The notes under the pieces: generated by a model
Seen by the model: only the letters and a program-made list of their open reading frames with translations
The model's database searches: none
Told to the model about the DNA's origin: nothing
Translations under genes and position numbers: made by a program
Shown here: positions 51,476 through 59,781 of the stretch, one piece after another
Layout: the number at the start of each line of letters is the position of its first letter
How positions within the stretch are numbered: the stretch's first letter is position 1
Origin: Collinsella sp.
Lineage (GTDB): Bacteria > Actinomycetota > Coriobacteriia > Coriobacteriales > Coriobacteriaceae
Length of the DNA: 64,000 bases
Reading direction: 5' to 3'
Assembly (NCBI GenBank): GCA_019414205.1
Contig: DXML01000022.1
Location: 62,001 to 126,000, forward strand

Positions 51476-51502
51476 GGTGCCCGAACTGGGGATCCGGGCA
51501 CC
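51476..51502 (-). promoter_or_regulatory. Intercistronic hairpin, module 1
   Basis: GGTGCCCG...CGGGCACC between lacE and lacG, without a T run. Comparable stems occur between the two genes in modules 2 and 3. Confidence 0.6.
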
Positions 51503-51517
51503 AACAGAGGGAGGTAA

Positions 51518-53296
51518 CTAGTCGAGGTTCTCGCGGAGCCACTTGATGGCGCCGGCGGGGTCGCGGGTGAGGTCGATATATTCCTTACCGCGCGGAGCGA
51601 GCAGCTTAATGCCCAGGCGATCGGTGTCGGCCTTCATGTCGTTGTAGTAGCTACGAACCTGCGGGGCAAGCACGATAACGTCGTACTGATCCATGATGGC
51701 AGTGTGCTGGCCATAGGCGCCTGCGGAGGAAGCAATATTCTCTCCGGTCTGCGCGGCACCTTCCTTGATGGCGTTGGCAAGCATGGCAGAGGTGCCGGCG
51801 CCGGCGCACAGGACGAGGACCTTCAGGCCATCGACATCCTTCTTGGCGGATGCGTCGGCGGCGGGCTCGGGCTGATCGGCGACAGGCTTGCTGTCGGCGG
51901 CGGCAACGGTCGTCTCGACGGAAGCGGTGGCCTGCTCGACAGCGGGCGCAGAGGCGTTGGCGGCGATGGAAGCGGCACCATCGGACTCGAGACCCAGCTC
52001 GGCGGCGCGCTCGGCCTCCTGGTCGCAGAGCAGCTTATCGTACGCCTTCAAGAACGGCAGGTAGATGATGGCGTCCAGCAAGATAATGATCGCGACAAAC
52101 ACCAGAGCGATAAGCTGGAAGTTCGTGGTGATGAAAATGCCGATGGGGGCGGGGGTGGCCCAAGGCACCACGAAGGAGAAGCCGTTCATGCCCACGTTAT
52201 CGATAAAGAACTTGGCAACACTCACGTTGACGCAGCCGGCGGCAACAAAGGGGACGAGCATGTAGGGGTTAAGGATCATCGGCGCGCCAAAGAGCAGCGG
52301 TTCGTTGACGGCGAAGGCAACAGGAACAATCGAGGCCTTACCGACGGCTTTGAGCTGCTTGGACTTCATAAAGAGAATCAGCAGAAGCGGCACGATGAAG
52401 GTGGCGCCGGTGCCGCCGAACTCACCCACGAGCGACATGTTAAAGGTGAGGGAGTGGGCGGGGTGGCCACCGGCCAGCAGAACCTGCAGGTTCTCGGCCT
52501 GGTTGGCAAGACGGATGGGGTCGATGCCCGGCTGGACGATCGAGGGGCCGTGGACGCCGATGAACCAGAAGAACGCGGTGGCTGCCTGGATAAGGATAAG
52601 TCCGGGATAGGTCTCTGCCGCAGTGAAGAGCGGGGAGAGCAGTTTGATAAGCAGCTCGGAGAACGGAACGCCCATGAGGTTGCGCACGACGACATCGATG
52701 ATGCCGCAGATGATGACGGCGCCGCCAAAGGGGATGATGTCGCGGAAGTTCTGAGCGATGGCGCCCGGAACCTCCTTGGGCAGCTTAATGGTCAGATCGC
52801 GCGAGACGCAGAACTTATAGACCCAAACGGTAATGAACGCGGCGATATAGGCCGAGAACAGACCGCGCGTGCCCATGCTGGTGCAATCGAAGACCGAAAG
52901 TTCGGAGCCGTTGAACTTGGTGGTGAACTGCGTAACAGCGAGCAAAAGCATGCTGCACTGGGCGGCCACCATGGTGGAACCGTCGTTGAGCACTTTGCCG
53001 GCGGGCATACGACGGTTCATGGAAGCCGTGAAGTTCTTGGCAGTGGTGCCGGCAACCATGATGCCCATGACGCCCATGGTGAAGTTGTAGAGCTTGTTGC
53101 ACCAGTCGATGAGCGGCTGGGGCAGCGTGATGCCGACTACGCCGGGAAGGGTGGCAATGAGCAGAAAGATCGAAGAGGTGAGGACAATGGGCATGCACCC
53201 AAGGAATCCGTCCTTGATGGCCTGGAGGTAGATGTTCCTCGAGATCTTCTCAAAGAACGGTTGATGCTTTTCGAGCATCTTTACGATGGCGTCCAT
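51518..53296 (-). CDS. lacE: Lactose-type PTS EIICB (module 1)
   Basis: 592 residues. The EIIC membrane part (residues 1-430) starts MLEKHQPFFEKISRNIYLQA and has FFWFIGVHGPSIVQPGI and AVNEPLLFGAPMILNPYM, as in the lactose/cellobiose family. An Ala/Glu-rich linker leads to EIIB (residues 490-592) with the phosphorylated Cys about residue 497 in VLVLCAGAGTSAML. No EIIA-Lac gene is adjacent. Its start is 276 bases from the divergent LacI gene, with two direct operator-like repeats between. Confidence 0.9.
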   Translation of the reverse strand: MDAIVKMLEKHQPFFEKISRNIYLQAIKDGFLGCMPIVLTSSIFLLIATLPGVVGITLPQPLIDWCNKLYNFTMGVMGIMVAGTTAKNFTASMNRRMPAGKVLNDGSTMVAAQCSMLLLAVTQFTTKFNGSELSVFDCTSMGTRGLFSAYIAAFITVWVYKFCVSRDLTIKLPKEVPGAIAQNFRDIIPFGGAVIICGIIDVVVRNLMGVPFSELLIKLLSPLFTAAETYPGLILIQAATAFFWFIGVHGPSIVQPGIDPIRLANQAENLQVLLAGGHPAHSLTFNMSLVGEFGGTGATFIVPLLLILFMKSKQLKAVGKASIVPVAFAVNEPLLFGAPMILNPYMLVPFVAAGCVNVSVAKFFIDNVGMNGFSFVVPWATPAPIGIFITTNFQLIALVFVAIIILLDAIIYLPFLKAYDKLLCDQEAERAAELGLESDGAASIAANASAPAVEQATASVETTVAAADSKPVADQPEPAADASAKKDVDGLKVLVLCAGAGTSAMLANAIKEGAAQTGENIASSAGAYGQHTAIMDQYDVIVLAPQVRSYYNDMKADTDRLGIKLLAPRGKEYIDLTRDPAGAIKWLRENLD

Positions 53297-53400
53297 AGAG
53301 CTCCTTTGCTACTTAATGCGCGATGCATGTGGATGGAACTGATCGTCGATGGATGGTCAGGACTGCCCGGAAACCTTCCTGCTTAAGGAAGGCATTGCGA

Positions 53401-53444
53401 AATGACAACGTAGGACATTTCGTTAATGACAACGTAAGACATTT
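53401..53444. promoter_or_regulatory. Module 1 tandem operators
   Basis: AATGACAACGTAGGACATTT (53401-53420) and AATGACAACGTAAGACATTT (53425-53444), a 24-base period, in the divergent gap between lacE and the LacI gene. They belong to the same family as the sites in modules 2 and 3 but differ in the half-site bases. Confidence 0.72.
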
Positions 53445-53489
53445 TTGGAAGAGCAACAAGGATATACGGGTGAGTGGTCGATATTGTTC

Positions 53490-53508
53490 GGTAAACGGTT
53501 GATTTATC
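53490..53508 (+). promoter_or_regulatory. GGTAAACGGTnGATTTATC motif, copy 2
   Basis: GGTAAACGGTTGATTTATC, 65 bases before the predicted start of the LacI gene; one base different from the copy at 20060. Confidence 0.5.
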
Positions 53509-53572
53509 AGTCAGGCAGGTGGTGTATGCTAGAACGCAAAAAACAAGCGATAGAGAACCGAGTGGAGAAGCG

Positions 53573-54583
53573 GTGACAACGATGGACAAGAAAAACGTTT
53601 CGATGAACGACGTGGCGATTGCCGCGGGTGTTTCTCTCAAGACGGTGTCGCGCGCGATCAACGAGCCCGATAGCGTGCGAGAGTCGACACGCGATAAGGT
53701 CCATTCGGCAATGGAGGCGCTCGGATTTCGAACCAACTTTGCCGCGCGTTCGCTCAAGTTGGGCCGTTACGGGTGCATCGGCGTGGTGCTGTTTCACTTG
53801 TCAGGCGGTGCCGTGGACATGATTGACGGTATCGCCGATGCCGCCGAAGAGCGAGGCTTTGCGCTCACAATGATCAAAAAGCGGGCGGGGGAGAAGATGA
53901 CCCTTGCCGAAGCGGCGCGTAGGATGTCGCAGCTCCCCGTCGACGGCATGATTTTCAACCTGCGCCAGATGGTCGATGACTTTGATACCTTTGAGGCGCC
54001 GAAAGACCTCAAGACGGTGATTATCACACCGATGGAACATCCTACCTGCTCCACCGTCAGTGACGACCAAGAGAGCGGCGCGCGCATGGCGTGCGAGTAC
54101 TTCTTGGATCATGGTCACAAGAACGTGTATTTCGTTTCGGGTAAGAAAGAGTCGCTGTCGAGCCAGTGCCGTATGAAAGGTTGGCGAGCGGCACTCGAGG
54201 CACGTGGCATTGAGCCGCCTGAACCTCTGCAAGGCGATTGGAATGCGGATAGTGGCTACGCCGCGGGCCTTGTGCTTGCCGATAAACCCGATTGCACGGC
54301 GGTCCTCGCTGCTAACGACTGCATGGCAAACGGCGTGATGATGGCTCTACGTGACAAAGGGCTCAATGTGCCCGACGACGTGTCCGTGATCGGTTTCGAC
54401 GATGAGCTCTACAAGACGATTCCCAACTCGATTCTGACGTCGGTGAAGTTTCGCCACCGCGAGCTGGGCATCCGTGCGCTTAACGAGGTCGTCGCAGGTC
54501 TGGAAGCCCCGAGCTCCAGAAGCCGTACGCTCGTCTCGGGTGTGTTGGTCGAGCGCGCGAGCGTGCGGGATTTGCGGGCGTAG
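53573..54583 (+). CDS. LacI-family regulator (module 1)
   Basis: 336 residues. DNA-binding head SMNDVAIAAGVSLKTVSRAI with hinge FRTNFAARSLKLGRYG, then a periplasmic-binding-like sensor (residues 65-330) containing SDDQESGARMACEYFLDHGH and VIGFDDE. Start GTG 53573 lies five bases after GGAGAA; ATG 53582 is an alternative. Divergent from the module 1 lacE-lacG operon, which it presumably controls through the AATGACAACGT repeats. No corepressor can be named from sequence. Confidence 0.87.
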   Translation: MTTMDKKNVSMNDVAIAAGVSLKTVSRAINEPDSVRESTRDKVHSAMEALGFRTNFAARSLKLGRYGCIGVVLFHLSGGAVDMIDGIADAAEERGFALTMIKKRAGEKMTLAEAARRMSQLPVDGMIFNLRQMVDDFDTFEAPKDLKTVIITPMEHPTCSTVSDDQESGARMACEYFLDHGHKNVYFVSGKKESLSSQCRMKGWRAALEARGIEPPEPLQGDWNADSGYAAGLVLADKPDCTAVLAANDCMANGVMMALRDKGLNVPDDVSVIGFDDELYKTIPNSILTSVKFRHRELGIRALNEVVAGLEAPSSRSRTLVSGVLVERASVRDLRA

Positions 54584-54594
54584 ACGTGCTCGGC

Positions 54595-54663
54595 CTGCTC
54601 GTCTAAGTCTGTAACAGGTGGGACCCGAAAACTCGGCTAGATGTTACAGATTGAGATGAACAG
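54595..54663. repeat. Palindromic repeat family, copy 2
   Basis: Arms ctgctcgtctaagtctgtaa and tgttacagattgagatgaac are imperfect inverses; the spacer ggtgggacccgaaaactcgg matches copy 1. It lies between the convergent LacI gene and lacE of module 2. Confidence 0.75.
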
Positions 54664-54685
54664 GAGGACGGGTGCGGTCTAAACA

Positions 54686-54724
54686 AAATGGCCCGCGCAT
54701 CACACATCGATGCACGGGCCATTT
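54686..54724 (-). terminator. Terminator of module 2
   Basis: AAATGGCCCG...CGGGCCATTT with an inner GC pair; on the minus strand followed by TGTTTAG. Confidence 0.7.
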
Positions 54725-54756
54725 ATTGTCTGCGAGCGGCAGGTGGTGTCAGCGTC

Positions 54757-56517
54757 TTATGCCTCGAGGTTTTCCTCGATCCAGGCGACGGCACCCTTGG
54801 GATCCTTAGTGAGGTCGATGTACTGTTTGCCCTTGGGCGACAGTAGCGTGATGCCCAAGCGGTCGGTGTCGGCCTTCATCTCGTTGTAATAGGTGCGAAC
54901 CTGCGGAGCCAGGACGATGACGTTGTACTGGTCCATGATGGCGTAGTGACTGCCGTAGGCACCGGCGTTGGCGGTAATGTCGATGCCCAGCTCGTCGGCG
55001 CCTTCCTTAAGCGCGTTGGCGAGCAGTGCAGAGGTGCCGGCGCCAGCGCACAGAACCAGAACCCTCAGATCCTTGCCCTTAAGGGCGGACGGAGCTGCGG
55101 AGGCCTCAGTGGCAGAAGCGGTCTCGACAACAGGAGCCTCAACGGCGGGGGCGTCAGCGGTCTTGACGGTCTTGGTCTCCTCGGCCTCTTCTTCGGCCAG
55201 GGTCTCGGCCTCCTGCTTGCACAGGACGTTGTCGTAGGCCTTGCAGAACGGGTAGTAGATCAAGAAGTCAACGACCAGCAGGACGACAACCAGGACCAGA
55301 GAGATCGGCTGGAAGTTGGTGTCGATGAAGGTGCCGATCGGTCCGGGGAGTGCCCACGGCATGGCATAGATAAAGCCGTTCATGCCCAAAAAGTCGATGA
55401 AGAACTTACCAATGAGGACGTTGGCCACGGGGGCAAACAGGAACGGGATCAGGAAGTACGGGTTGAGGATGATGGGCGCGGCGAACAGCAGCGGCTCGTT
55501 GACGGCGAACATCACGGGTACGACAGAGGCTTTGCCGACGGCCTTGAGCTGCTTGGAGCGCATAAAGAGCAGGAAGATGATCGGGACAATGAACGTGGCG
55601 CCGGTGCCGCCGAGTTCGCCGATGTAGTTACCGAAGTTCTCGGTCAGGGCGAGGGCGGGGTGACCGCCGGCCTGCAGCGTGGCGAGGTTGGTGGTGATGT
55701 TGCCAAACAGCGCGGCGTTGAGGGCAGGCTTAACGACCGAGGGGCCGTGGATGCCCATGAACCAGAACAGCGGGATCATGAACCAGATGAGGGCGAGGCC
55801 GGCGTAGGAATCGGCAGCGGCGAACAGCGGGCTCACCAGCGTGGAGATGACGTTGGCAAACGGGACGGCCAAGCAGGTGCGGCAGATAACGTCGATGACG
55901 GCGACAAACAGGATGGAGAAGCTGAAGGCGAAGATGTCGCGGAAGTTCTGGGCGATGGCGCCGGGGACTTCTTTGGGCAGCTTGATGGTGATGTCTCGCT
56001 TAATGCAGAAGGCATAGATGTTGACCGTGGCAAATGCGGCGACAAAGGAGCTCAGCAGGCCCTTGGTGCCCATGTTGTCGGTAAAGAACACCGAGACATC
56101 GGCGCCGTCGATCTTGGCACTCGTCTGGGTAACGGCCAAGATGAGCATAGCGCACATGGCGGCGACCATGGTGCTCGTGGCGTTGATGGCCTTGCCGGCA
56201 GGCATGCGGCGGTTCTTGGAGCCGGTCAGCGCGCTTGCGGTGGTGCCGGCGACCATGATGCCCACGACGCCCATCGTGAAGTTGTAAACCTTGTTGCAGA
56301 AGTTCACGACGTCGACGTTCCACCAGTCGGGCAGCGTAAAGCCGCCGACCGTGGCGACAACGCCCGGCAGGGTCGAAATAAGCAGGAATACAGAAGAAGA
56401 CAGGATGATGGGCATTGCTGCCAAAAAGCCGTCTTTAATGGCCTGAAGGTAGATGTTCTTAGAGACCTTGTCGAAGTACGGCTGACCTTTCTCCAAGAAC
56501 TTAACGATCGATTCCAT
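54757..56517 (-). CDS. lacE: Lactose-type PTS EIICB (module 2)
   Basis: 586 residues, paralogue of the transporter at 51518: FLEKGQPYFDKVSKNIYLQA, FWFMGIHGPSVVKPALNAAL, AVNEPLLFAAPIILNPYF, and an EIIB domain with the active Cys about residue 490 (VLVLCAGAGTSALL). The first half contains a longer loop (TVGGFTLPDWWNVDVV). Unlike modules 1 and 3, it is the second gene of its operon, behind lacG. No EIIA nearby. Confidence 0.9.
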   Translation of the reverse strand: MESIVKFLEKGQPYFDKVSKNIYLQAIKDGFLAAMPIILSSSVFLLISTLPGVVATVGGFTLPDWWNVDVVNFCNKVYNFTMGVVGIMVAGTTASALTGSKNRRMPAGKAINATSTMVAAMCAMLILAVTQTSAKIDGADVSVFFTDNMGTKGLLSSFVAAFATVNIYAFCIKRDITIKLPKEVPGAIAQNFRDIFAFSFSILFVAVIDVICRTCLAVPFANVISTLVSPLFAAADSYAGLALIWFMIPLFWFMGIHGPSVVKPALNAALFGNITTNLATLQAGGHPALALTENFGNYIGELGGTGATFIVPIIFLLFMRSKQLKAVGKASVVPVMFAVNEPLLFAAPIILNPYFLIPFLFAPVANVLIGKFFIDFLGMNGFIYAMPWALPGPIGTFIDTNFQPISLVLVVVLLVVDFLIYYPFCKAYDNVLCKQEAETLAEEEAEETKTVKTADAPAVEAPVVETASATEASAAPSALKGKDLRVLVLCAGAGTSALLANALKEGADELGIDITANAGAYGSHYAIMDQYNVIVLAPQVRTYYNEMKADTDRLGITLLSPKGKQYIDLTKDPKGAVAWIEENLEA

Positions 56518-56629
56518 AGTTCACGCTCCTCTTTGCATGAAATCTTAATGGCATGGACATTGAAAACCTATATGGTCTCCCGCTTGCTAAAAGCCCGGGT
56601 GCAGGCGGGGTCGGTCCCAGGGGGAGAGA

Positions 56630-56668
56630 GGGGAGCGGCTGGGTTTGTATCGCATGGGGCCGCTCCCC
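56630..56668 (-). promoter_or_regulatory. Intercistronic hairpin, module 2
   Basis: GGGGAGCGGC / GCCGCTCCCC in the 175-base gap between lacG and lacE, without a T run. Confidence 0.6.
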
Positions 56669-56692
56669 CTCGGGGGAAAGCGAGGCGATGCG

Positions 56693-58135
56693 CTACTGCG
56701 CGTCCGCCATAGTGTCGGCGAGCTCCTTGTACCAGAGTGCCGACTGCTTGATGTAGCGTTTTTGCGTGTCGAAGTCGATGTAGAACAGGCCGTAGCGCTT
56801 GTTATAGCCATTGGCCCACGAGAACTGGTCCTGCAGGCTCCAGATAAAGTAGCCCTGGACGTCGACGCCCTCGGTACGCGCCTGGAGCACCTTCTCCATG
56901 TGCTGGTCGACAAAGTCGATGCGCTCGGGATCGGCGACGATGCCGTTTGCGTCGGGCTCGGGGTCCTTGTGGCCCAGGCCGTTTTCGGTGATATAGATGA
57001 CGGGGAGGTTGGGATAGGTGGCGCTGATGTGCTTGAGCGTGTCGTAGAGGCCTTGCGGGTAGATGAGCCAATCCCAGTCGGTGGTGGGGATACCCGGCAT
57101 ATCGACCTGCTGCCCGACGCCCTTAAACTTAAAGCACGAGGTGCCCTTGTCTCCGGTGCCGTTAAAGCTGTTGGTGGACTCGCCATCGTAGGCGGCGATA
57201 AACGCCGACTGATAGTAGTTGAGGCCGAACATATCGTTGCGGGGCGCCGCCTTGGCGAGCTCCTCCATGTCGCTGTCCTCAACCGTAAGCGTGGCGTTGT
57301 TGGCACGCAGAATCTCGTTGATGAGTGAGAGGGTGCGCGCGGAGTAGTGACCCAGGAAGGCGCCGTCCATGATGAAGTCGGTGTAGAAGGCGTTGTACAG
57401 GTCGGCGGCGTGCTGGTCGGCGGGCGAGTCTGTGGCAGGATATGCCGGCGTCAGGACGTTGACCATGCCAATGCGTCCGCCCAGGTGCTCGGTCTCGTCA
57501 AGATCCTTATACAGGTTGACGGCGCGGGCGTGGGCAACGAGCTCGTTGTGCTGGCTCTGGATGCCGCTCGTCACATCAAAGTGATGGTTGGGCGGGAAGT
57601 TGCCTTGGATGTATTGGGAGTGCGAGAGGCTGATGAGCTCGTTGATGGTGAACCAATTCTTGACCTCGCGGAACTCGCGGAAGCAGAACTCGGCATAGCG
57701 CACATAGGCGTCGACGGTCTTGCGGTTGAGCCAGTCGCCCTGGTTGAACAGGGCGGCGGGGGAGTCAAAGTGATGCAGGGACACATAGGGCTCGATGCCA
57801 TACTTTTTGCAGCAGGCGAACAGCTCGTGGTAGTGCTTAACGCCCTCGGCGAGGGGCTCGGCATCGTCGCCGTTGGGGAAGATGCGGGTCCAGGCGATGG
57901 ACACACGGATGGCGTTGAGTCCATGCTCGGCAGAAAGGCGGATATCCTCCTCGTAGCGGTTGTAGAAATCACTGGCCGGGTCGGGCAAAAAGCGACCCTG
58001 GGCGACAAGGTAATCGTCCCACATGGTCTTACCCTTGCCTGCCACCTTCGTGGAACCTTCCGTTTGGTACGCGGCGGTTGCGGCGCCCCAAACAAAGCCC
58101 TTCGGCAGCTGCTGTACGCGGTTTAGCAAAGACAT
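56693..58135 (-). CDS. lacG: 6-phospho-beta-galactosidase, GH1 (module 2)
   Basis: 480 residues. Acid/base Glu in WFTINELISLSH and nucleophile in VIYITENGLGHKD; C-terminal end FSWANGYNKRYGLFYIDFDT. It is the most divergent of the three (KVAGKGKTMWDDYLVAQGRF, LHHFDSPAALFNQGDW), so the aglycone may differ. ATG 58135 is chosen because AGAGGG lies nine bases upstream. First gene of the module 2 operon, divergent from its LacI gene. Confidence 0.88.
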   Translation of the reverse strand: MSLLNRVQQLPKGFVWGAATAAYQTEGSTKVAGKGKTMWDDYLVAQGRFLPDPASDFYNRYEEDIRLSAEHGLNAIRVSIAWTRIFPNGDDAEPLAEGVKHYHELFACCKKYGIEPYVSLHHFDSPAALFNQGDWLNRKTVDAYVRYAEFCFREFREVKNWFTINELISLSHSQYIQGNFPPNHHFDVTSGIQSQHNELVAHARAVNLYKDLDETEHLGGRIGMVNVLTPAYPATDSPADQHAADLYNAFYTDFIMDGAFLGHYSARTLSLINEILRANNATLTVEDSDMEELAKAAPRNDMFGLNYYQSAFIAAYDGESTNSFNGTGDKGTSCFKFKGVGQQVDMPGIPTTDWDWLIYPQGLYDTLKHISATYPNLPVIYITENGLGHKDPEPDANGIVADPERIDFVDQHMEKVLQARTEGVDVQGYFIWSLQDQFSWANGYNKRYGLFYIDFDTQKRYIKQSALWYKELADTMADAQ

Positions 58136-58254
58136 ATGCATACACCCTCTCGTCTCGCTGTTCGATATTGTGCGTTTGCGCTCAGGAGGCTCCCTGGTTA
58201 GCGTTCAGCGGTGAAAAAGCCCGATAAACACTATCTTAAAATGATTAGAACCAA

Positions 58255-58295
58255 AATGAGCACGTGAACATTTGACAATGAGCACGTTAACATCC
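58255..58295. promoter_or_regulatory. Module 2 tandem operators
   Basis: AATGAGCACGTGAACATTT (58255-58273) and AATGAGCACGTTAACATCC (58277-58295), 22-base period; a third related site, ATGAGCACGTTATCAATG, is at 58410-58427 near the LacI transcription start. Confidence 0.74.
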
Positions 58296-58353
58296 GGCTG
58301 GGATGTATAGAAACAAAACAACTTCAAACAGCCGCGAACGGTTGTATTTGTTC

Positions 58354-58398
58354 GGTAAGCGGTTTTGATTGACAGAAGTTTTCATGTTGTGGTATATG
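58354..58398 (+). promoter_or_regulatory. Promoter of the module 2 LacI gene with GGTAAnCGGT motif
   Basis: GGTAAGCGGTTTTGATT (58354-58370) runs into a perfect TTGACA (58369-58374); TATATG follows at 58393-58398 after 18 bases. The operator copy at 58410 would overlap the transcription start, implying autoregulation. Confidence 0.6.
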
Positions 58399-58476
58399 GC
58401 TCGGGTATCATGAGCACGTTATCAATGTATGTACGATGCGCCATGGGCGCGGGGAATAGTTGGGAAGCAGGTTAGC

Positions 58477-59514
58477 GTGGAAGGCATGGCTCAGCAAACA
58501 AGGAATGGTCATTCGGCGAGCGCGGCAGAGGTTGCGGCGCTCGCTGGCGTGAGCCGCCAGACTGTGTCTCGCGTGGTCAACGGTATGCCTAACGTGACGG
58601 AAAAGACGCGCAAGCGTGTGCTGGCCGCCATGGAAGAGCTGGGCTTTCGTCCCAATTTTGCTGGAGCGGCGTTGCGCGGCGGGTCGTATCGTTCTATTGG
58701 CCTGTGCATGTACAACATCACACGTGTCGGTAACCTAACGACGCTCGAGGGTATCATGCAAGCGGCGCGCGAGCACGATTTTGCCGTCACTATGATCGAG
58801 ATGGGCGGCGACAAGCCCTATACACTTGCCGATGCCTCGCGCCGCTTGGTCGAGCGACCCGTCGACGGCATGATTCTCAACATGAACCGCATGGCTCCCG
58901 ATTTTGAGGAGTTTGTTCCCCAGCCGGGAGTGCGAACGGTCATCCTGTCCATGTATGCGCATCCGCGCTGCACGACGATCGACTCCGACCAGTATGGTTC
59001 GTGCGAGCTGTTGACCAATTATCTGCTGGAACATGGTCACTCGAATATGCGGTTTGTGGCGGGTCCGGAAAACTCGATTTCCTCGCGTTTTCGTGAGGCC
59101 GGTTGGCGCGATACGCTGGGTCGTGCTCATGTCGATGCCGCTCCGATGCTGCGTGGCGATTGGAGTGCGGACAGTGGGTACGCCATGGGCGAGCGGATTG
59201 CGGCCGAGGTGCTTGCCGGCGGGTCGCAGGCGCCGACTGCCGTGCTTGCGGCAAATGACCAGATGGCGCTGGGCGTTATCGCCGCGCTCGAGAACGCGGG
59301 CCTGTCCGTGCCAGACGACGTGAGCGTGGTTGGTATCGACGATGCACTCGAGGGACTTGTTCCTCACAATCGGCTGACGACGCTGCGATTTGATTTGCGC
59401 GGTGTCGGTAAGCTTGCGTTTGAGGCGGCGATTGGAGAGAGCTCGTCTATCGAGGCGATTCATGTGCCGAGTACGCTGGTCGAACGCTCGACTGTTAGGG
59501 ACATACGGGGTTAG
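58477..59514 (+). CDS. LacI-family regulator (module 2)
   Basis: 345 residues. Head SAAEVAALAGVSRQTVSRVV with hinge FRPNFAGAALRGGSYRSIG; sensor domain with DGMILNMNRMAPDFEEF, TTIDSDQYGSCELLTNYLLE and VVGIDDALE. Start GTG 58477 is supported by GGAAG nine bases upstream; ATG 58486 is an alternative. Divergent from lacG-lacE of module 2. Shares SADSGYAMGERIA-type sensor residues with the module 1 regulator. Confidence 0.87.
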   Translation: MEGMAQQTRNGHSASAAEVAALAGVSRQTVSRVVNGMPNVTEKTRKRVLAAMEELGFRPNFAGAALRGGSYRSIGLCMYNITRVGNLTTLEGIMQAAREHDFAVTMIEMGGDKPYTLADASRRLVERPVDGMILNMNRMAPDFEEFVPQPGVRTVILSMYAHPRCTTIDSDQYGSCELLTNYLLEHGHSNMRFVAGPENSISSRFREAGWRDTLGRAHVDAAPMLRGDWSADSGYAMGERIAAEVLAGGSQAPTAVLAANDQMALGVIAALENAGLSVPDDVSVVGIDDALEGLVPHNRLTTLRFDLRGVGKLAFEAAIGESSSIEAIHVPSTLVERSTVRDIRG

Positions 59515-59522
59515 GTCCTACT

Positions 59523-59586
59523 CCGTTTGTCTCGATTTGTAACAGGTAGACGGTCAAAAGCGGGCTACGTGTTACAGATTTAGATT
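59523..59586. repeat. Palindromic repeat family, copy 3
   Basis: ccgtttgtctcgatttgtaa and gtgttacagatttagattc, imperfect inverse arms, directly after the LacI stop codon. The spacer is more diverged than in copies 1, 2 and 4. Confidence 0.7.
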
Positions 59587-59603
59587 CTTCGGAAAGAGTA
59601 ATC

Positions 59604-59670
59604 CTGTTCGTCTCAATCTGTAACAGCTAGGACCAAAAAACTCGGCTAGATGTTACAGATCGAGACAAAC
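59604..59670. repeat. Palindromic repeat family, copy 4
   Basis: ctgttcgtctcaatctgtaa and tgttacagatcgagacaaac flank the spacer gctaggaccaaaaaactcgg. In tandem with copy 3. Confidence 0.78.
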
Positions 59671-59699
59671 GGCTCCCGACCAGCCCAAAAACAAAAAGA

Positions 59700-59735
59700 C
59701 CGGGGGCGGCGCGCCGTGTGACGTGCCGCCCCCGG
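59700..59735 (-). terminator. Terminator of module 3
   Basis: CCGGGGGCGGC / GCCGCCCCCGG with a 14-base loop; on the minus strand followed by TCTTTTTG. Confidence 0.88.
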
Positions 59736-59781
59736 CTGAGAAATGGGGACAGGTTGTGTGAGCGGGCAACCCCGCCAGCCA

